Counted from the first letter of the stretch, positions 18,332 to 29,637 are shown. The stretch is 35,914 nt of DNA from an uncultured Mucilaginibacter sp. (GCA_903927645.1 CAIYNX010000150.1:1-35914); one strand, 5' to 3'. Numbers and translations: made by a program. The notes: generated by a model from the letters alone, not told the origin.

Positions 18332-21300
18332 TTGACTAAACATTTTACTTACAAATTTGCCCTTCTTATTTTTCTGCTTGCCAGTGTTGCATGCGCGCAG
18401 AATTTATTTGCCCAGGAGCAAACTGAACAAGTAAAAAAAGATACCACAAAAATTAAGGTACCATTAACTTATACTGAAACTAATAATTTTAGACTAAGGC
18501 ATGGTATTTTTGACCCCGACCCTCAAAATCTGGTACGAACAATTGAGTACGACCCGAAAACAGGTAATTATGTGCTTTATGAAAGAGTAGGAAATTTGTT
18601 ATATCGGCCGCCACTACAATTAACTTTTCAAGAATACCTGGAACTTTCACAAAAAATAAATAGGCGAAACTATTTCAGTCAATTAGCTAGTAATTATGCT
18701 TACCAATCACAGCAGCCTGGCTTTTTGCTACAAACCAAGATACAAAGTGAAGCTTTTAACCAAATTTTTGGTGGTACTAATGTTGATTTGAGACCACAAG
18801 GTTCGGCAGAGGCAATTTTAGCCGGGCAGATAACCAAAAGCCAAAATCCATTATTCAACACGGCGCAGCAAAATCAGTTCAATTTTAATTTTGATCAAAA
18901 AATTCAACTAAACCTTACCGGCGATATTGGTACCAAATTAAAAATTACCGGTAATTATAACACCGATTCGCAATTTCAATTTGAAAACCAGGTAAAGCTT
19001 GACTATACAGGCACCCCTGATGAAATTATTCAAAAAATTGAAATTGGTACCGTAAACATGCCTTTACCAACTACCTTAATACAAGGCACTCAATCATTGT
19101 TCGGTTTAAAAACCAAGTTAAAATTTGGTAAGCTCGATGTAACTACCATATTGGCGCAACAACGGTCAAAATCTCAAACAATCACTATTTCTAATACAGG
19201 GCAACAGGGGCAGTTTAAAGTATCAGCATCGGCATATGAGGCCAATAAACATTACTTTTTATCGCAGTATTTTCATGATAACTATAATAAGGCCCTAGCT
19301 AATATTCCAATAATTAGTTCCAATATAAACATCACTAAAATTGAAGTTTGGATTACCAACCGAACCAATGTAACCACAGGATCTCGTGATATACTTGCCT
19401 TTTTAGATTTGGGCGAAAACAAGCCTTATAACCAAACCTTGGTTAGAGGTGGAGCCGGTTTTTCCGCGCTTCCGGCAGGGTTTCAAGGCCCTGGTTTTAA
19501 TCAACAATCCAACTCTTTGCTCCGTAATTTGCCAGCTAATGCTCGACTTTCCAACGATCCGCAAAATACCATATCAAATTATTTTTCAGGAAGTCAAGGT
19601 GGTGCTGATAATTATGCAAAACTAAAATATGCAAGGCAATTAACCACCAAAGAATATACACTGCAACCACAATTGGGCTATATTTCATTAAATACTCCAC
19701 TAAATAATGATGAGGTTTTAGCGGTTGCATACCAGTATACAGATAATGGAGTAGCTTATCAGGTTGGGGAGTTTACCTCAGATATTCCGGTAAACCCTAC
19801 TACCGCGAATGTTTTATACGTAAAGTTGTTAAAAAATCAACTCGTTAAAACAAGTTTGCCAACTTGGAATTTAATGATGAAAAACATTTATTCATTAAAT
19901 GCTTCACAAATTAGCCCAAATAATTTCAAACTTTCAATTTCTCGACTTGATGATGTATCTGGAATTACCAAATCAATTATGGAGGAGGGCCCCTCAACTA
20001 CAAAAAGCAAGTTATGGCTACAACTGGCCGGGCTCGATAATCTGGATCAACAACAACAAAAACAACCTGATGGTTATTTCGATTTTTTAGAAGGCGTAAC
20101 CATCAATTCACAATATGGCCGCATTGTGTTCCCGGTATTGGAACCTTTTGGTGCCGACCTTTATAACCAATTAAAAGGTAATCAACCAAGTCCCAACCCA
20201 AATCTTGCTAATAGATATGTGTTTCAACAATTGTATGATTCAACCCAAACGGTTGCGCAACGCTTGTTTCCTAATTTAAACAGATACACCATACAAGGTA
20301 CTTTTTCATCTTCGGGTGGGTCAGAATTTCAACTAAATGCGGTTAATATACCACAAGGTTCAGTAACAGTAAATGCAGGTACCTTACAATTAAAGGATGG
20401 GGTTGATTATACCATTGATTACAGCTCCGGAACCATCCGGATATTAAATACGGCCATTTTATTATCGGGCCAACCAATTTCGGTAAATGTTGAGAATAAT
20501 ACACTATTTGGTGTTCAGCAAAAAACTTTAATGGGTAGTAGGTTTGATTACCAAATGAGCGACGATTTAAAATTAGGTGCTACCCTTATGCACCTTACAG
20601 AACAACCTGTTACTCAAAATGAGGTGATTGGTAATTCTTCAATTTCAAATACGCTTTACGGCTTTGATGCAAATTACAATACTGATTCAAGATTTCTTAC
20701 CAAAATGGTTGATGCTATTCCGTTTATTCATACAAAAGTACCATCATCCATAAATTTTACCGGAGAATTTGCCCAATTATTACCCGGCAATCCCTCCACA
20801 ACTAACTTTGGAGGTGCTAAAAATGGTACGGTATATTTAGATGATTTTGAAAACAGCACTTCATTTATTGATGTGAAGAGCCCAACCGGATGGCAAATTT
20901 CGGGAACACCACAAACGCCATCATTCCCGGAATCAAACTATTTTAATGATTTGCGATATGGCTATGGGAGGGCACGTTTAGCATGGTATACCATCGATCC
21001 TGTTTTTTATTCCGGGTCTTCTATCCCCATCAATGCCAACGAACTTTCAAACCATTATGTAAGGCAAGTATTGCAGAATGAGGTTTTCCCTACGCAACAA
21101 TCGCAAACCGGCCAACCTTACAATATACCTACGCTTGATCTTGCTTATTACCCAATGGTGAGAGGCCCTTATAACTATGATGTGCAAAACATTAATACAG
21201 ATGGTACTCTTCAAAACCCTTCTGGCAGGTGGGCAGGTATTTTTAAAGGGCTTAATTCAAATAATTTTGAAGCACTAAACGTGGTTTATATTGAATTTTG

Positions 21301-24300
21301 GATGATGGACCCTTTCATTTATAAACCAAATTCAAAAGGTGGAAATCTATATTTTAACTTAGGTAATATATCAGAAGATATTTTGAAGGACGGGCAAAAA
21401 AGCCTTGAGAATGCCCTTCCGGTAAATGGCGATACGAGCCAAGTTACCAAAACTGTTTGGGGCAAAGTATCCAGTACCCAAACCGTTGTAAATTCCTTCG
21501 CCAATGATCCAACAGTAAGAGCATTGCAGGATGTTGGCTTAGATGGATTAAATGATACAGATGAAAAAAATTATTTTTCAAAATCGGTACTGCAAGTTCA
21601 AGCTAAAACAAATGCTGATGCAGCAAATGCCTTTGCCACCGACCCTTCATCAGATGATTACCAATATTATCAGGGTCCTTCTTTAGATAAAGTAAATGCA
21701 GGGATATTACAACGTTATAGTAAATATAACGGTACCGAAGGTAATTCGCCTACTACACAACAATCGCAAGCACTTCTTGGTTTAACAACCTCAGCTGCAA
21801 CACCGTCTCCTGATGGCGAAGACATTAACCATGATAATAACATGGATCAGGATGAAGAATTTTTTGAATATAAGGTGCACTTAACGCCACAAGACTTATT
21901 TGTAGGTAATAAATATATCACCAATAAAATTACCTCACAAGTAAAACTGGCCAACGGTATCACTCAACCAGTAACTTGGTATCAATTCAGAATTCCAATT
22001 AATACACCGGATGCCCGTTTTGGAAATATTCAGGATTTTAAATCCATCCGTTATATGCGGATGTATTTGAATGGCTTTGAGGATACTACTGTATTACGTA
22101 TGGCTACATTGCAATTGGTGCAGGGTTCATGGATTGGTTTTAACATACAAAATGTTCCTTCAAATGTTATTGCAGATCCGGGCTTGGGGCTTTCACCTCC
22201 GGTAGATAATTCTACGCTGGATGTAACGGCTGCAAACCTTTTTGATGATGCCAACAGAACGCCGATTCCTTATGTAGTTCCTCCGGGTATTCAGCAACAA
22301 ACAAATGTTAGCAGCTTACAGGCCAATACTAAATTAAATGAACAGTCATTATCAGTAGCAGTTACAAATTTGAGCGATGGGTACTCAAGAGCAGCCTATA
22401 AATTATTAAATAAAGACTTGCGCCAATACAAAAACTTAAACATGTTTATACATGCAGAAAGTAATCCTTCAACAAATACGCCATTAAGGGATAACGATCT
22501 TAATGCATTTGTTAGGTTAGGAACAGATTTTACCGAAAATTACTATGAATATGAATTGCCCTTGCAAGTAACCCAACCAGGTACTTCTGATCCGAATGCT
22601 GTTTGGCCTGCACAAAATGAATTAAACTTACAGCTACAAACGCTTGTTAATGCAAAATTAAAAAGAGATACTTCGCACTACAATGGCAAACCCTGGCCAT
22701 TATCGCTACCATTTAAATATAATAATATAACCATTGTAGGTCAGCCCGACTTAAGTCAGGTTTCTACCATTATGTTAGGAGTACGCAATCCGTTAAGAAC
22801 AAACGCTACTTCATCCAAGGATGATGGGCTTTCAAAATCGGCTGTAGTTTGGTTTGATGAATTGCGTTTAACTGATTTTAAAGAACAAGATGGATGGGCA
22901 GCTACCGGCAGGTTAAGTGCTAAATTGGCTGATTTTGCCAATATCTCTGTTTCATCAAGTAAAAGTACTGCTGGTTTTGGTCCGCTCGAATCAACTATTG
23001 ACAATAGGAGCATGGATAATAATTCCACTTACGATATTACAGGTACTTTTGAATTGGGTAAATTCTTTCCAGCTAAATCAGGGGTGCATATCCCTCTATA
23101 TGTTGATGTTTCACATCAGGTTAGTGCGCCGGAGTATAATCCATCTTCACCTGACGTATTGCTTAGTCAATCACTTGATGCTGCAAAAACAGCGCAACAA
23201 CGAGATTCAATTAGAAATGCCACTGAATCTATCACCAGCCGTACCAGCATCAATTTAACCAATGTTCATATTTCAAATACAGATCCTAAGGCAAAAGCTA
23301 AAATATTATCTATTACTAACTTGAATACTAGCTTGGCCTATACCGAATATTTACACCATGATTTTACGGTTCAAAATAATGTGGAGCGGACGTATCACGT
23401 AGCCTTTGCCTATAACTATTCTGATAAAGCAAATTATACAGAGCCATTTGCCAAAATAATTAAGAAGAATTGGCTATCACTTGTAAAGAGCATTAATTAT
23501 GATTTGGTGCCAACCAGACTAAATTATAGCATCAATTTCGATCGTTTTTATTCGGAAAGTACATTGCGAAACAATGACCCTAGCTCAATAATTCCAATAC
23601 CTACCTCTTTTAATAAAACATTTAATATAACCAGGATATATGGTTTAGGTTGGAATTTAACAAAATCACTAACAATGGATATTGATGCCACCAATTTATC
23701 AACTGTTGATGAACCGGTAGGGCGATTGGATGGCTTAAAAGTGGACACACTTTGGCATAATATTTTAACCTTGGGGCGCACCACAAATTATAATCATTCC
23801 TTAAATTTTGCATATACTGTTCCTTTAACAAAAATTTCATTTTTAGATTGGACTACCTTGGTAGTTCATTATACCACGCATTTTACTTGGCAAGGGCAGC
23901 CATTATTTGCCATTACCGATCCGCAATATGATGTTGGAAATACCATTCAAAATTCAAAACAGATACAGTTTAATCCTTCATTAAATTTTGTCACGCTTTA
24001 TAATAAATTCCCTGCCTTAAAAAGGGCTTTGGCCGACAGAGAAAATAGCAACTTTTTGATCAATTTACTTACAAGTATAAAAAGTGTTAGCGCTACTTAT
24101 ACCCAAACAAGAGGAACTTTTATCCCCGGATATTTACCACAGTCGACTTTTGCAGGGCAGGACTTTACCTATAATTCACCGGGCATTGGATTTTTATTAG
24201 GGAGCCAAGCCGATCTTCGTTCCAGAGCCTTGGCCAATGGCTGGATAAGTACCGATACACTTCAAAATCAACAATATTCAAATACCTATTCGGAAGATTT

Positions 24301-25405
24301 ACATTTAAGAGGAACTATTGAACCTATTAAGGGGTTAAAAATAGATTTAACGGCCTACAGAACACAGGATCATACCTATCAAAGTAATATTAAATCACTT
24401 GATGGCACCAATAATATACAAGAGCTTAACCCGATTACTACTGGAAACTATACCATAAGTTATATGACTATAGCAACCTCATTTTCAAAAATTTCGGGAA
24501 TTGACAATACTTCTGCTACTTACCAAAAGTTTTTGGATAATGAAAGTACAATCTCACAGCGTTTAGGTAAGTCGAACCCAAACTCAACAGGACCATCCTC
24601 AAATGGCTTTGCTGATGGTTACGGACCTAATTCACAAAATGTGTTAGTGCCAGCATTTCTTGCCGCCTATACCGGTAAGAGTGTTTCAACATCAAGCTTA
24701 AACCAGTTTCCATCTATCCCAATTCCAAACTGGTTAATGTCATATAATGGATTAAGTAAACTAACCTTATTTAGCGACCTCTTTGAATCGATCGATATAA
24801 AAAATGGTTACAGATCGTCCTATAATATAAATGGCTATAGTACTTCATTGCAATATAAGCAAGCAAACGGGGCAGTTTCTACCCGAGATGCCAACAATGA
24901 TTTTCTACCTTATTATCAATTTTCGCAGGTTAGTATATTGGAACAATTTGTACCCCTGTTTGGAATTGATGCCCGATTTAAGGACGGAATGACCGCATCG
25001 CTTGAATTTAGAAAAAGCCGGGCCTTAAGTTTAAGTATTTCAAATACGCAATTAGCACAACAAAATTTAAATGTTTATGTATTTGGCTGGGGTTATCATG
25101 CAAGAGATTTCCATTTTCCTTTTGGATGGTTTAGCGAAACTACCAATAAAAAAGATGTAAATTTTAAAGTGGATTTTTCATTACAGGATAGTAAAACTTT
25201 AATTTATCAATCAGGAGTGCCGGGTGCCCAAATATCATCAGGATCACAAAATATAGCAGTAAAACCATCAATTGATTATATGATTAATAAGGTTTTCAAC
25301 CTTAACTTCTTTTATGATTCAACCATCACAAAGCCATATACATCACAAACATTTGTTACCGCATCAACAACCTTTGGTATAAATATTAAAATGATATTAC
25401 AATAA
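18332..25405 (+). CDS. sprA: SprA (Sov) - giant outer-membrane T9SS / gliding motility protein
   Basis: 2357 aa, signal peptide from TTG start, directly after maeB-ruvA (conserved Bacteroidota neighbourhood); FDQKIQLNLTGDIGTKLKITGNYNTDSQFQFENQVKLDYTG, KTKLKFGKLDVTTILAQQRSKSQTI, C-terminal FNLNFFYDSTITKPYTSQTFVTASTTFGINIK. Confidence 0.95.
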   Translation: MTKHFTYKFALLIFLLASVACAQNLFAQEQTEQVKKDTTKIKVPLTYTETNNFRLRHGIFDPDPQNLVRTIEYDPKTGNYVLYERVGNLLYRPPLQLTFQEYLELSQKINRRNYFSQLASNYAYQSQQPGFLLQTKIQSEAFNQIFGGTNVDLRPQGSAEAILAGQITKSQNPLFNTAQQNQFNFNFDQKIQLNLTGDIGTKLKITGNYNTDSQFQFENQVKLDYTGTPDEIIQKIEIGTVNMPLPTTLIQGTQSLFGLKTKLKFGKLDVTTILAQQRSKSQTITISNTGQQGQFKVSASAYEANKHYFLSQYFHDNYNKALANIPIISSNINITKIEVWITNRTNVTTGSRDILAFLDLGENKPYNQTLVRGGAGFSALPAGFQGPGFNQQSNSLLRNLPANARLSNDPQNTISNYFSGSQGGADNYAKLKYARQLTTKEYTLQPQLGYISLNTPLNNDEVLAVAYQYTDNGVAYQVGEFTSDIPVNPTTANVLYVKLLKNQLVKTSLPTWNLMMKNIYSLNASQISPNNFKLSISRLDDVSGITKSIMEEGPSTTKSKLWLQLAGLDNLDQQQQKQPDGYFDFLEGVTINSQYGRIVFPVLEPFGADLYNQLKGNQPSPNPNLANRYVFQQLYDSTQTVAQRLFPNLNRYTIQGTFSSSGGSEFQLNAVNIPQGSVTVNAGTLQLKDGVDYTIDYSSGTIRILNTAILLSGQPISVNVENNTLFGVQQKTLMGSRFDYQMSDDLKLGATLMHLTEQPVTQNEVIGNSSISNTLYGFDANYNTDSRFLTKMVDAIPFIHTKVPSSINFTGEFAQLLPGNPSTTNFGGAKNGTVYLDDFENSTSFIDVKSPTGWQISGTPQTPSFPESNYFNDLRYGYGRARLAWYTIDPVFYSGSSIPINANELSNHYVRQVLQNEVFPTQQSQTGQPYNIPTLDLAYYPMVRGPYNYDVQNINTDGTLQNPSGRWAGIFKGLNSNNFEALNVVYIEFWMMDPFIYKPNSKGGNLYFNLGNISEDILKDGQKSLENALPVNGDTSQVTKTVWGKVSSTQTVVNSFANDPTVRALQDVGLDGLNDTDEKNYFSKSVLQVQAKTNADAANAFATDPSSDDYQYYQGPSLDKVNAGILQRYSKYNGTEGNSPTTQQSQALLGLTTSAATPSPDGEDINHDNNMDQDEEFFEYKVHLTPQDLFVGNKYITNKITSQVKLANGITQPVTWYQFRIPINTPDARFGNIQDFKSIRYMRMYLNGFEDTTVLRMATLQLVQGSWIGFNIQNVPSNVIADPGLGLSPPVDNSTLDVTAANLFDDANRTPIPYVVPPGIQQQTNVSSLQANTKLNEQSLSVAVTNLSDGYSRAAYKLLNKDLRQYKNLNMFIHAESNPSTNTPLRDNDLNAFVRLGTDFTENYYEYELPLQVTQPGTSDPNAVWPAQNELNLQLQTLVNAKLKRDTSHYNGKPWPLSLPFKYNNITIVGQPDLSQVSTIMLGVRNPLRTNATSSKDDGLSKSAVVWFDELRLTDFKEQDGWAATGRLSAKLADFANISVSSSKSTAGFGPLESTIDNRSMDNNSTYDITGTFELGKFFPAKSGVHIPLYVDVSHQVSAPEYNPSSPDVLLSQSLDAAKTAQQRDSIRNATESITSRTSINLTNVHISNTDPKAKAKILSITNLNTSLAYTEYLHHDFTVQNNVERTYHVAFAYNYSDKANYTEPFAKIIKKNWLSLVKSINYDLVPTRLNYSINFDRFYSESTLRNNDPSSIIPIPTSFNKTFNITRIYGLGWNLTKSLTMDIDATNLSTVDEPVGRLDGLKVDTLWHNILTLGRTTNYNHSLNFAYTVPLTKISFLDWTTLVVHYTTHFTWQGQPLFAITDPQYDVGNTIQNSKQIQFNPSLNFVTLYNKFPALKRALADRENSNFLINLLTSIKSVSATYTQTRGTFIPGYLPQSTFAGQDFTYNSPGIGFLLGSQADLRSRALANGWISTDTLQNQQYSNTYSEDLHLRGTIEPIKGLKIDLTAYRTQDHTYQSNIKSLDGTNNIQELNPITTGNYTISYMTIATSFSKISGIDNTSATYQKFLDNESTISQRLGKSNPNSTGPSSNGFADGYGPNSQNVLVPAFLAAYTGKSVSTSSLNQFPSIPIPNWLMSYNGLSKLTLFSDLFESIDIKNGYRSSYNINGYSTSLQYKQANGAVSTRDANNDFLPYYQFSQVSILEQFVPLFGIDARFKDGMTASLEFRKSRALSLSISNTQLAQQNLNVYVFGWGYHARDFHFPFGWFSETTNKKDVNFKVDFSLQDSKTLIYQSGVPGAQISSGSQNIAVKPSIDYMINKVFNLNFFYDSTITKPYTSQTFVTASTTFGINIKMILQ

Positions 25406-25488
25406 TCGGTTTAATATAATAAACCTAAGTTGTTGATTGGTAAATTTATAATAAATAGGAATAAAGGTTATTGGGGGGTGCTTAATAA

Positions 25489-26187
25489 TTAGTTCGATTT
25501 TCTGACCTTACCCGAACCAATTGAATTTGAGCTAACGCTGGCATTGCCGGTATAATATACACTGCCGGAGCCAATTATATTCGCATCAATTTTGTTGTTG
25601 GCTATTAGGTAAACATTGCCCGAACCCGCTATAGAAATATTTGATGTTTGTGTAATTAATTCCTTAGCTAGTATTTCGCCCGAACCTGCTATCGATACGC
25701 TAATTTTATTTGATGAACCTGTAAGATGTGTGGAACCTGAACCTGCAATGGACACATTTAAATAATCTGATTTTATATTAGCAGTAATATCGCCCGAACC
25801 AGCAATTGATATGGCAGTTTTATTTCCTTCTAAACTACCCAACTCCAAACTCAAGTTTCCTGAACCTGCATTGCTTAATTCAGCTATTGATTTTGCAGTT
25901 ATGTATACCTCTATATGGCCATTATAATGGTAATTGTAATGTTTTTTAAACTTAATTTTTAAGTTATTGTCATCAACAAAAGTTTCTATTTCGTTTAAAA
26001 TAGCCTTGTCAGCAACTATTTTAACACTCTCGGTTCCATTTATTTTAATATGAACATTAAACGGACCGGCTGATGAAATAGCCTTAAACCCCGAAACAGA
26101 TCTGGTTTCTTCGTTTTGAGCGTAAAGGTTTTTTTGGATTGATAATACAATTAAAGTACATACTAATGTGTAAATTATTTTTTTCAT
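25489..26187 (-). CDS. DUF2807 (head GIN domain) secreted protein with repeated AGSG motif
   Basis: Signal peptide; RSVSGFKAISSAGPFNVHIKINGTESVKIVADKAILNEIETFVDDNNLKIKFK; seven [AI]GSG repeats. Confidence 0.88.
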   Translation of the reverse strand: MKKIIYTLVCTLIVLSIQKNLYAQNEETRSVSGFKAISSAGPFNVHIKINGTESVKIVADKAILNEIETFVDDNNLKIKFKKHYNYHYNGHIEVYITAKSIAELSNAGSGNLSLELGSLEGNKTAISIAGSGDITANIKSDYLNVSIAGSGSTHLTGSSNKISVSIAGSGEILAKELITQTSNISIAGSGNVYLIANNKIDANIIGSGSVYYTGNASVSSNSIGSGKVRKSN

Positions 26188-26300
26188 GATGATTGTTTTC
26201 TATAAGATGCGCCTAGATACCAATATGTTGCATAAAATTAATATAATTAAATAAATACCAAGCAGGCTCCATCAAAAAATAATATCAAAGTAATTGACAT

Positions 26301-26330
26301 AAAAAAAGGCAGATTTAGAATCCACCTTCC
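26301..26330 (-). terminator. Rho-independent terminator downstream of phoU
   Basis: Minus-strand GGTGGATT-CTA-AATCTGCC stem (with two G-U pairs), followed by TTTTTTT (complement of 26301-26307). Confidence 0.75.
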
Positions 26331-26352
26331 TATATTTAAATTTATTTGGTTA

Positions 26353-27039
26353 TTAATCTTCACCTTCAAATTTTCTTTTGCTGCTTTCAAGATGCTTTAA
26401 AACCTTAGCCTCAATATAAAAAATAATCTCTTCAGCAATATTTTTTGATTGATCGCCTACACGTTCTAACTTTCTAATGATAGATAACATATATAGCGCC
26501 TCCGGAATAGTATCAAAATCGGCTTTTATTAATGCACTTATGGTGTGAGGAGCATTTTCATTTATATCATCTAAAACATCGTCCCTTTTAAAAATACTGC
26601 GTGCAAGTTCTGTATCTTCCTTTTCAAAAGCCGTTCTTGTATCGCTTAATATATTAATGGCTTCATCATACATACGCAACAAGGAGGTGCTTTCCATTGC
26701 TGCAGGTTCAAAATAGACGGATGATTCAATAATAAACAAAGCAATGCCTGCCGCAATATCTCCAATGCGTTCTAAATTTGAGTTTATTTTTAAAGCAGCC
26801 AAAATAAATCGAAGGTCCACCGCTACAGGGCAATGTAAGGCTAAAATGTTCTCGCAATCTCTGTCAATTTTTAGCTCGAAGGAGTTAACCCTTTTTTCTT
26901 TTATTAAAACTTCTCTTGCAAGGTCTTTGTCAAAATTTACCATGGCCTCTTTGGCCTTGTTTAATTGAGATTGAACCAAAACCCACATACTTACCACTTC
27001 CTTTTTTAGGGTGGCTATTTCACTTTCAATTGCTGTCAT
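26353..27039 (-). CDS. phoU: Phosphate signalling/transport regulator PhoU
   Basis: Two PhoU three-helix repeats; DRDCENILALHCPVAVDLRFILAALKINSNLERIGDIAAGIA and LERVGDQSKNIAEEIIFYIEAK. Confidence 0.95.
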   Translation of the reverse strand: MTAIESEIATLKKEVVSMWVLVQSQLNKAKEAMVNFDKDLAREVLIKEKRVNSFELKIDRDCENILALHCPVAVDLRFILAALKINSNLERIGDIAAGIALFIIESSVYFEPAAMESTSLLRMYDEAINILSDTRTAFEKEDTELARSIFKRDDVLDDINENAPHTISALIKADFDTIPEALYMLSIIRKLERVGDQSKNIAEEIIFYIEAKVLKHLESSKRKFEGED

Positions 27040-27133
27040 ATGGTTAAGTTTTAAATATGATTTAACGAGTTTTTTTCATTTAAATTTTAAGGAGATAGAA
27101 TCATTATATTCAACATATAAAATTTAAACCTTA

Positions 27134-27892
27134 TTAGCTAAATCTTCCGGTAATGTAATTTTGTGTTCTAGTATCATTGGGCGAGGTAAACATCTTTTTA
27201 GTGTTATCAAACTCTACCAATTCTCCCATATAAAAAAAAGCTGTTTTATTGCTTATGCGTGCAGCTTGTTGCATATTATGGGTTACAACAATTAAGGTGA
27301 ATTTTTCTTTTAATTCATTAAATAGTGTTTCAATACTAGCGGTTGATATTGGATCGAGGGCGGAGGTTGGTTCATCAAACAAAATAACTTCGGGTTCCAT
27401 TGCTATGGCTCTGGCAATACATAAGCGTTGTTGTTGTCCTCCTGATAAAAATGTCCCTTTTTTATGTAATGAATCCTTTACCTCGTTCCATAATGCTGCA
27501 GATGTAAGAGATTTTTCTACTATATCGTTTTGTTCTGTTTTTGAAATTTTTAATCCGTTTAGCTTATATCCGGCAATTACATTATCATAGATACTTAAAT
27601 TGGGGAAAGGATTTGGTCTTTGAAACACCATGCCAATTTTATACCTAACAAAGATAGGATTCATGGTATAAACATCATCAGCATATAATTTTATCGATCC
27701 TTTGGTGCTTGCTCCAGGTATCAATTCGTGCATGCGGTTTATACAACGTAAAAAAGTAGTTTTTCCACAGCCTGATGGACCCATAACGGCAATTACTTGA
27801 TTTTTTTCAATAGCCATTGATACATCTTTTACAACATGATTACTTCCAAACCATGCGTTAAATTTAGTAGAGCTTAAAACTGGATGTTCCAT
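27134..27892 (-). CDS. pstB: Phosphate ABC transporter ATP-binding protein PstB
   Basis: Walker [25 protein letters not shown], signature [33 protein letters not shown]. Confidence 0.97.
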   Translation of the reverse strand: MEHPVLSSTKFNAWFGSNHVVKDVSMAIEKNQVIAVMGPSGCGKTTFLRCINRMHELIPGASTKGSIKLYADDVYTMNPIFVRYKIGMVFQRPNPFPNLSIYDNVIAGYKLNGLKISKTEQNDIVEKSLTSAALWNEVKDSLHKKGTFLSGGQQQRLCIARAIAMEPEVILFDEPTSALDPISTASIETLFNELKEKFTLIVVTHNMQQAARISNKTAFFYMGELVEFDNTKKMFTSPNDTRTQNYITGRFS

Positions 27893-28716
27893 TTCTTTGT
27901 AATGAACTTGGTAAATAAATTTAAAAACAATACGATCATTAACAATATAAATGACGCCCCCCAGGCCATATTAATTTGTTCTTCATAAGCGCTGGTAGCA
28001 TAAGTATAAATCAAGCGTGGTATGCTTTCCATTGCTTTTCCCATATTTAAATTCAAATGGTTATCGCCAAATGCTGTAAAAAGTAAGGGAGCGGTTTCGC
28101 CAATAATTCTTGCTATTGACAATATAATACCAGATGATATTCCGGCAAAGCCACAAGGAAGTATTACTTTTAAAATTACCATATGATAAGGTACCCCTAA
28201 AGCCAAAGCAGCTTCTTTGAGGGAAGGTGGCAAAAGCAATAAGGTTTGTTCGGTTGACCTGATAACAATAGGTAGCATCATAATGGCAAGTGCTATACTA
28301 CCTGAATATCCGGAAAAACCCAATGGCTTTACTAGCCAAAAATAAACAACAATGCCAATAATTATGGAAGGTACTCCTTGCAAAATATCAACACATAAAC
28401 CTGTAAAATATGATAATTTGGTTCCAGGATTTTCGCTTAAATATATTCCGGTTAAAATTCCAATTGGTATTGAAATAACCGAGGCAACTGTAATAATTAA
28501 GAAGCTTCCTACAATGGCATTTGCAATACCACCTCCTTTTTCGCCCTCCGGAACAGGGACATTGGTAAGAAAATGCCAATTTATTTGCATTGCACCTTGC
28601 TTAATTATAAATAACAGTACGACAATTAATGGGATGGTAACTAAAAATGCAAAGAAAATAACAATTGCCTTAAATAATATGCTTTTGGTGTTTCTTAATT
28701 TTAAACGTGCTTCCAT
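27874..28716 (-). CDS. pstA: Phosphate ABC transporter permease PstA
   Basis: [23 protein letters not shown], permease loop [26 protein letters not shown]; adjacent to pstB. Confidence 0.95.
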   Translation of the reverse strand: MEARLKLRNTKSILFKAIVIFFAFLVTIPLIVVLLFIIKQGAMQINWHFLTNVPVPEGEKGGGIANAIVGSFLIITVASVISIPIGILTGIYLSENPGTKLSYFTGLCVDILQGVPSIIIGIVVYFWLVKPLGFSGYSGSIALAIMMLPIVIRSTEQTLLLLPPSLKEAALALGVPYHMVILKVILPCGFAGISSGIILSIARIIGETAPLLFTAFGDNHLNLNMGKAMESIPRLIYTYATSAYEEQINMAWGASFILLMIVLFLNLFTKFITKKWNIQF

Positions 28717-28719
28717 TTT

Positions 28720-29637
28720 TTATTTATTGTTATATAATGAAATAATACGCTTACCTATCAAGTTAATGATTACTGTTAAAAAGAATAATACCAACCCAAG
28801 TTCAATAAGGGCCGAAAAGTATAGTGTATGATCGGCTTCACCAAATTCGTTGGCTATAACACTGGCCATTGTGCTGCCCAAGCCAAAAAAAATGTTTTTA
28901 AATGAGCTTGCAATAGCACTGTTATTACCTATAAGCATCGTAACCGCCATGGTTTCGCCTAATGCTCTTCCAAGTGATAATAAAACACCAGCAAATAATC
29001 CTGAACGGGTATATGGCAGAATTACAGATTTGATTACCTCATACCTGGTAGCACCTAATGCATAGGCTCCTTCTTTTAAGGGTGAAGGAACCATTTTAAT
29101 TAAGGTCATACTTAGTGTTGCTGCATAAGGAATAATCATTACAGCCAGTACTATGGAGGCGGTAAATACACTCACACCATAATTGGCTACTCCAATTGCC
29201 AATTGAAAATTTTTGATGATAGGAACCAAAACAAACAAGGCCCAGAAACCATAAATAATTGATGGTACCGCAGCTATAAGTTCGATGGTATTTTTAAGTA
29301 AATTTGATAACCAGCCAGTGGTATTATATTCTCCTAAGTAAATTCCTATGGCAATTGAAAAGGGAATCGAAATAATTAATGCTGTAAATGAAGTAAGCAA
29401 TGTGCCAATTAAAAAAGGTAATGCACCATAAGCATTGGTTACCGGATTCCATTGATTACCCCATAGGAATTTAATCCCAATTGATTTTATAGTTGGAGAT
29501 GATTGAATAACAAGTGTAACTAATACGCCCGCAACTATAATCAACAATATTACGCTCATTACAACTAATATAAACTTAAAAACATTATCCCATTTCAATT
29601 GGGCATATGATAAGTCTAATCTTTTATTATTATCCAT
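28720..29637 (-). CDS. pstC: Phosphate ABC transporter permease PstC
   Basis: FLWGNQWNPVTNAYGALPFLIGTLLTS, AVPSIIYGFWALFVLVPI, EGAYALGATRYEVIKSVILPYTRSG, ALGETMAVTMLIGN. Confidence 0.95.
   Translation of the reverse strand: MDNNKRLDLSYAQLKWDNVFKFILVVMSVILLIIVAGVLVTLVIQSSPTIKSIGIKFLWGNQWNPVTNAYGALPFLIGTLLTSFTALIISIPFSIAIGIYLGEYNTTGWLSNLLKNTIELIAAVPSIIYGFWALFVLVPIIKNFQLAIGVANYGVSVFTASIVLAVMIIPYAATLSMTLIKMVPSPLKEGAYALGATRYEVIKSVILPYTRSGLFAGVLLSLGRALGETMAVTMLIGNNSAIASSFKNIFFGLGSTMASVIANEFGEADHTLYFSALIELGLVLFFLTVIINLIGKRIISLYNNK

Noticed and set aside
22917-23258. 113-aa alternative-frame ORF inside sprA (and similar minus-strand ORFs)
   Set aside because: Embedded in the 2357-aa sprA frame; no recognisable motif.
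25408-25425. GGTTTA-ATATAA-TAAACC hairpin after sprA as terminator
   Set aside because: Only a 6-bp AT-rich stem with no T-tract; too weak to call.
28352-28831. Plus-strand 159-aa ORF antisense to pstA/pstC
   Set aside because: Fully antisense to two clear permease genes; hydrophobic antisense ORFs are common mirrors of membrane protein genes.
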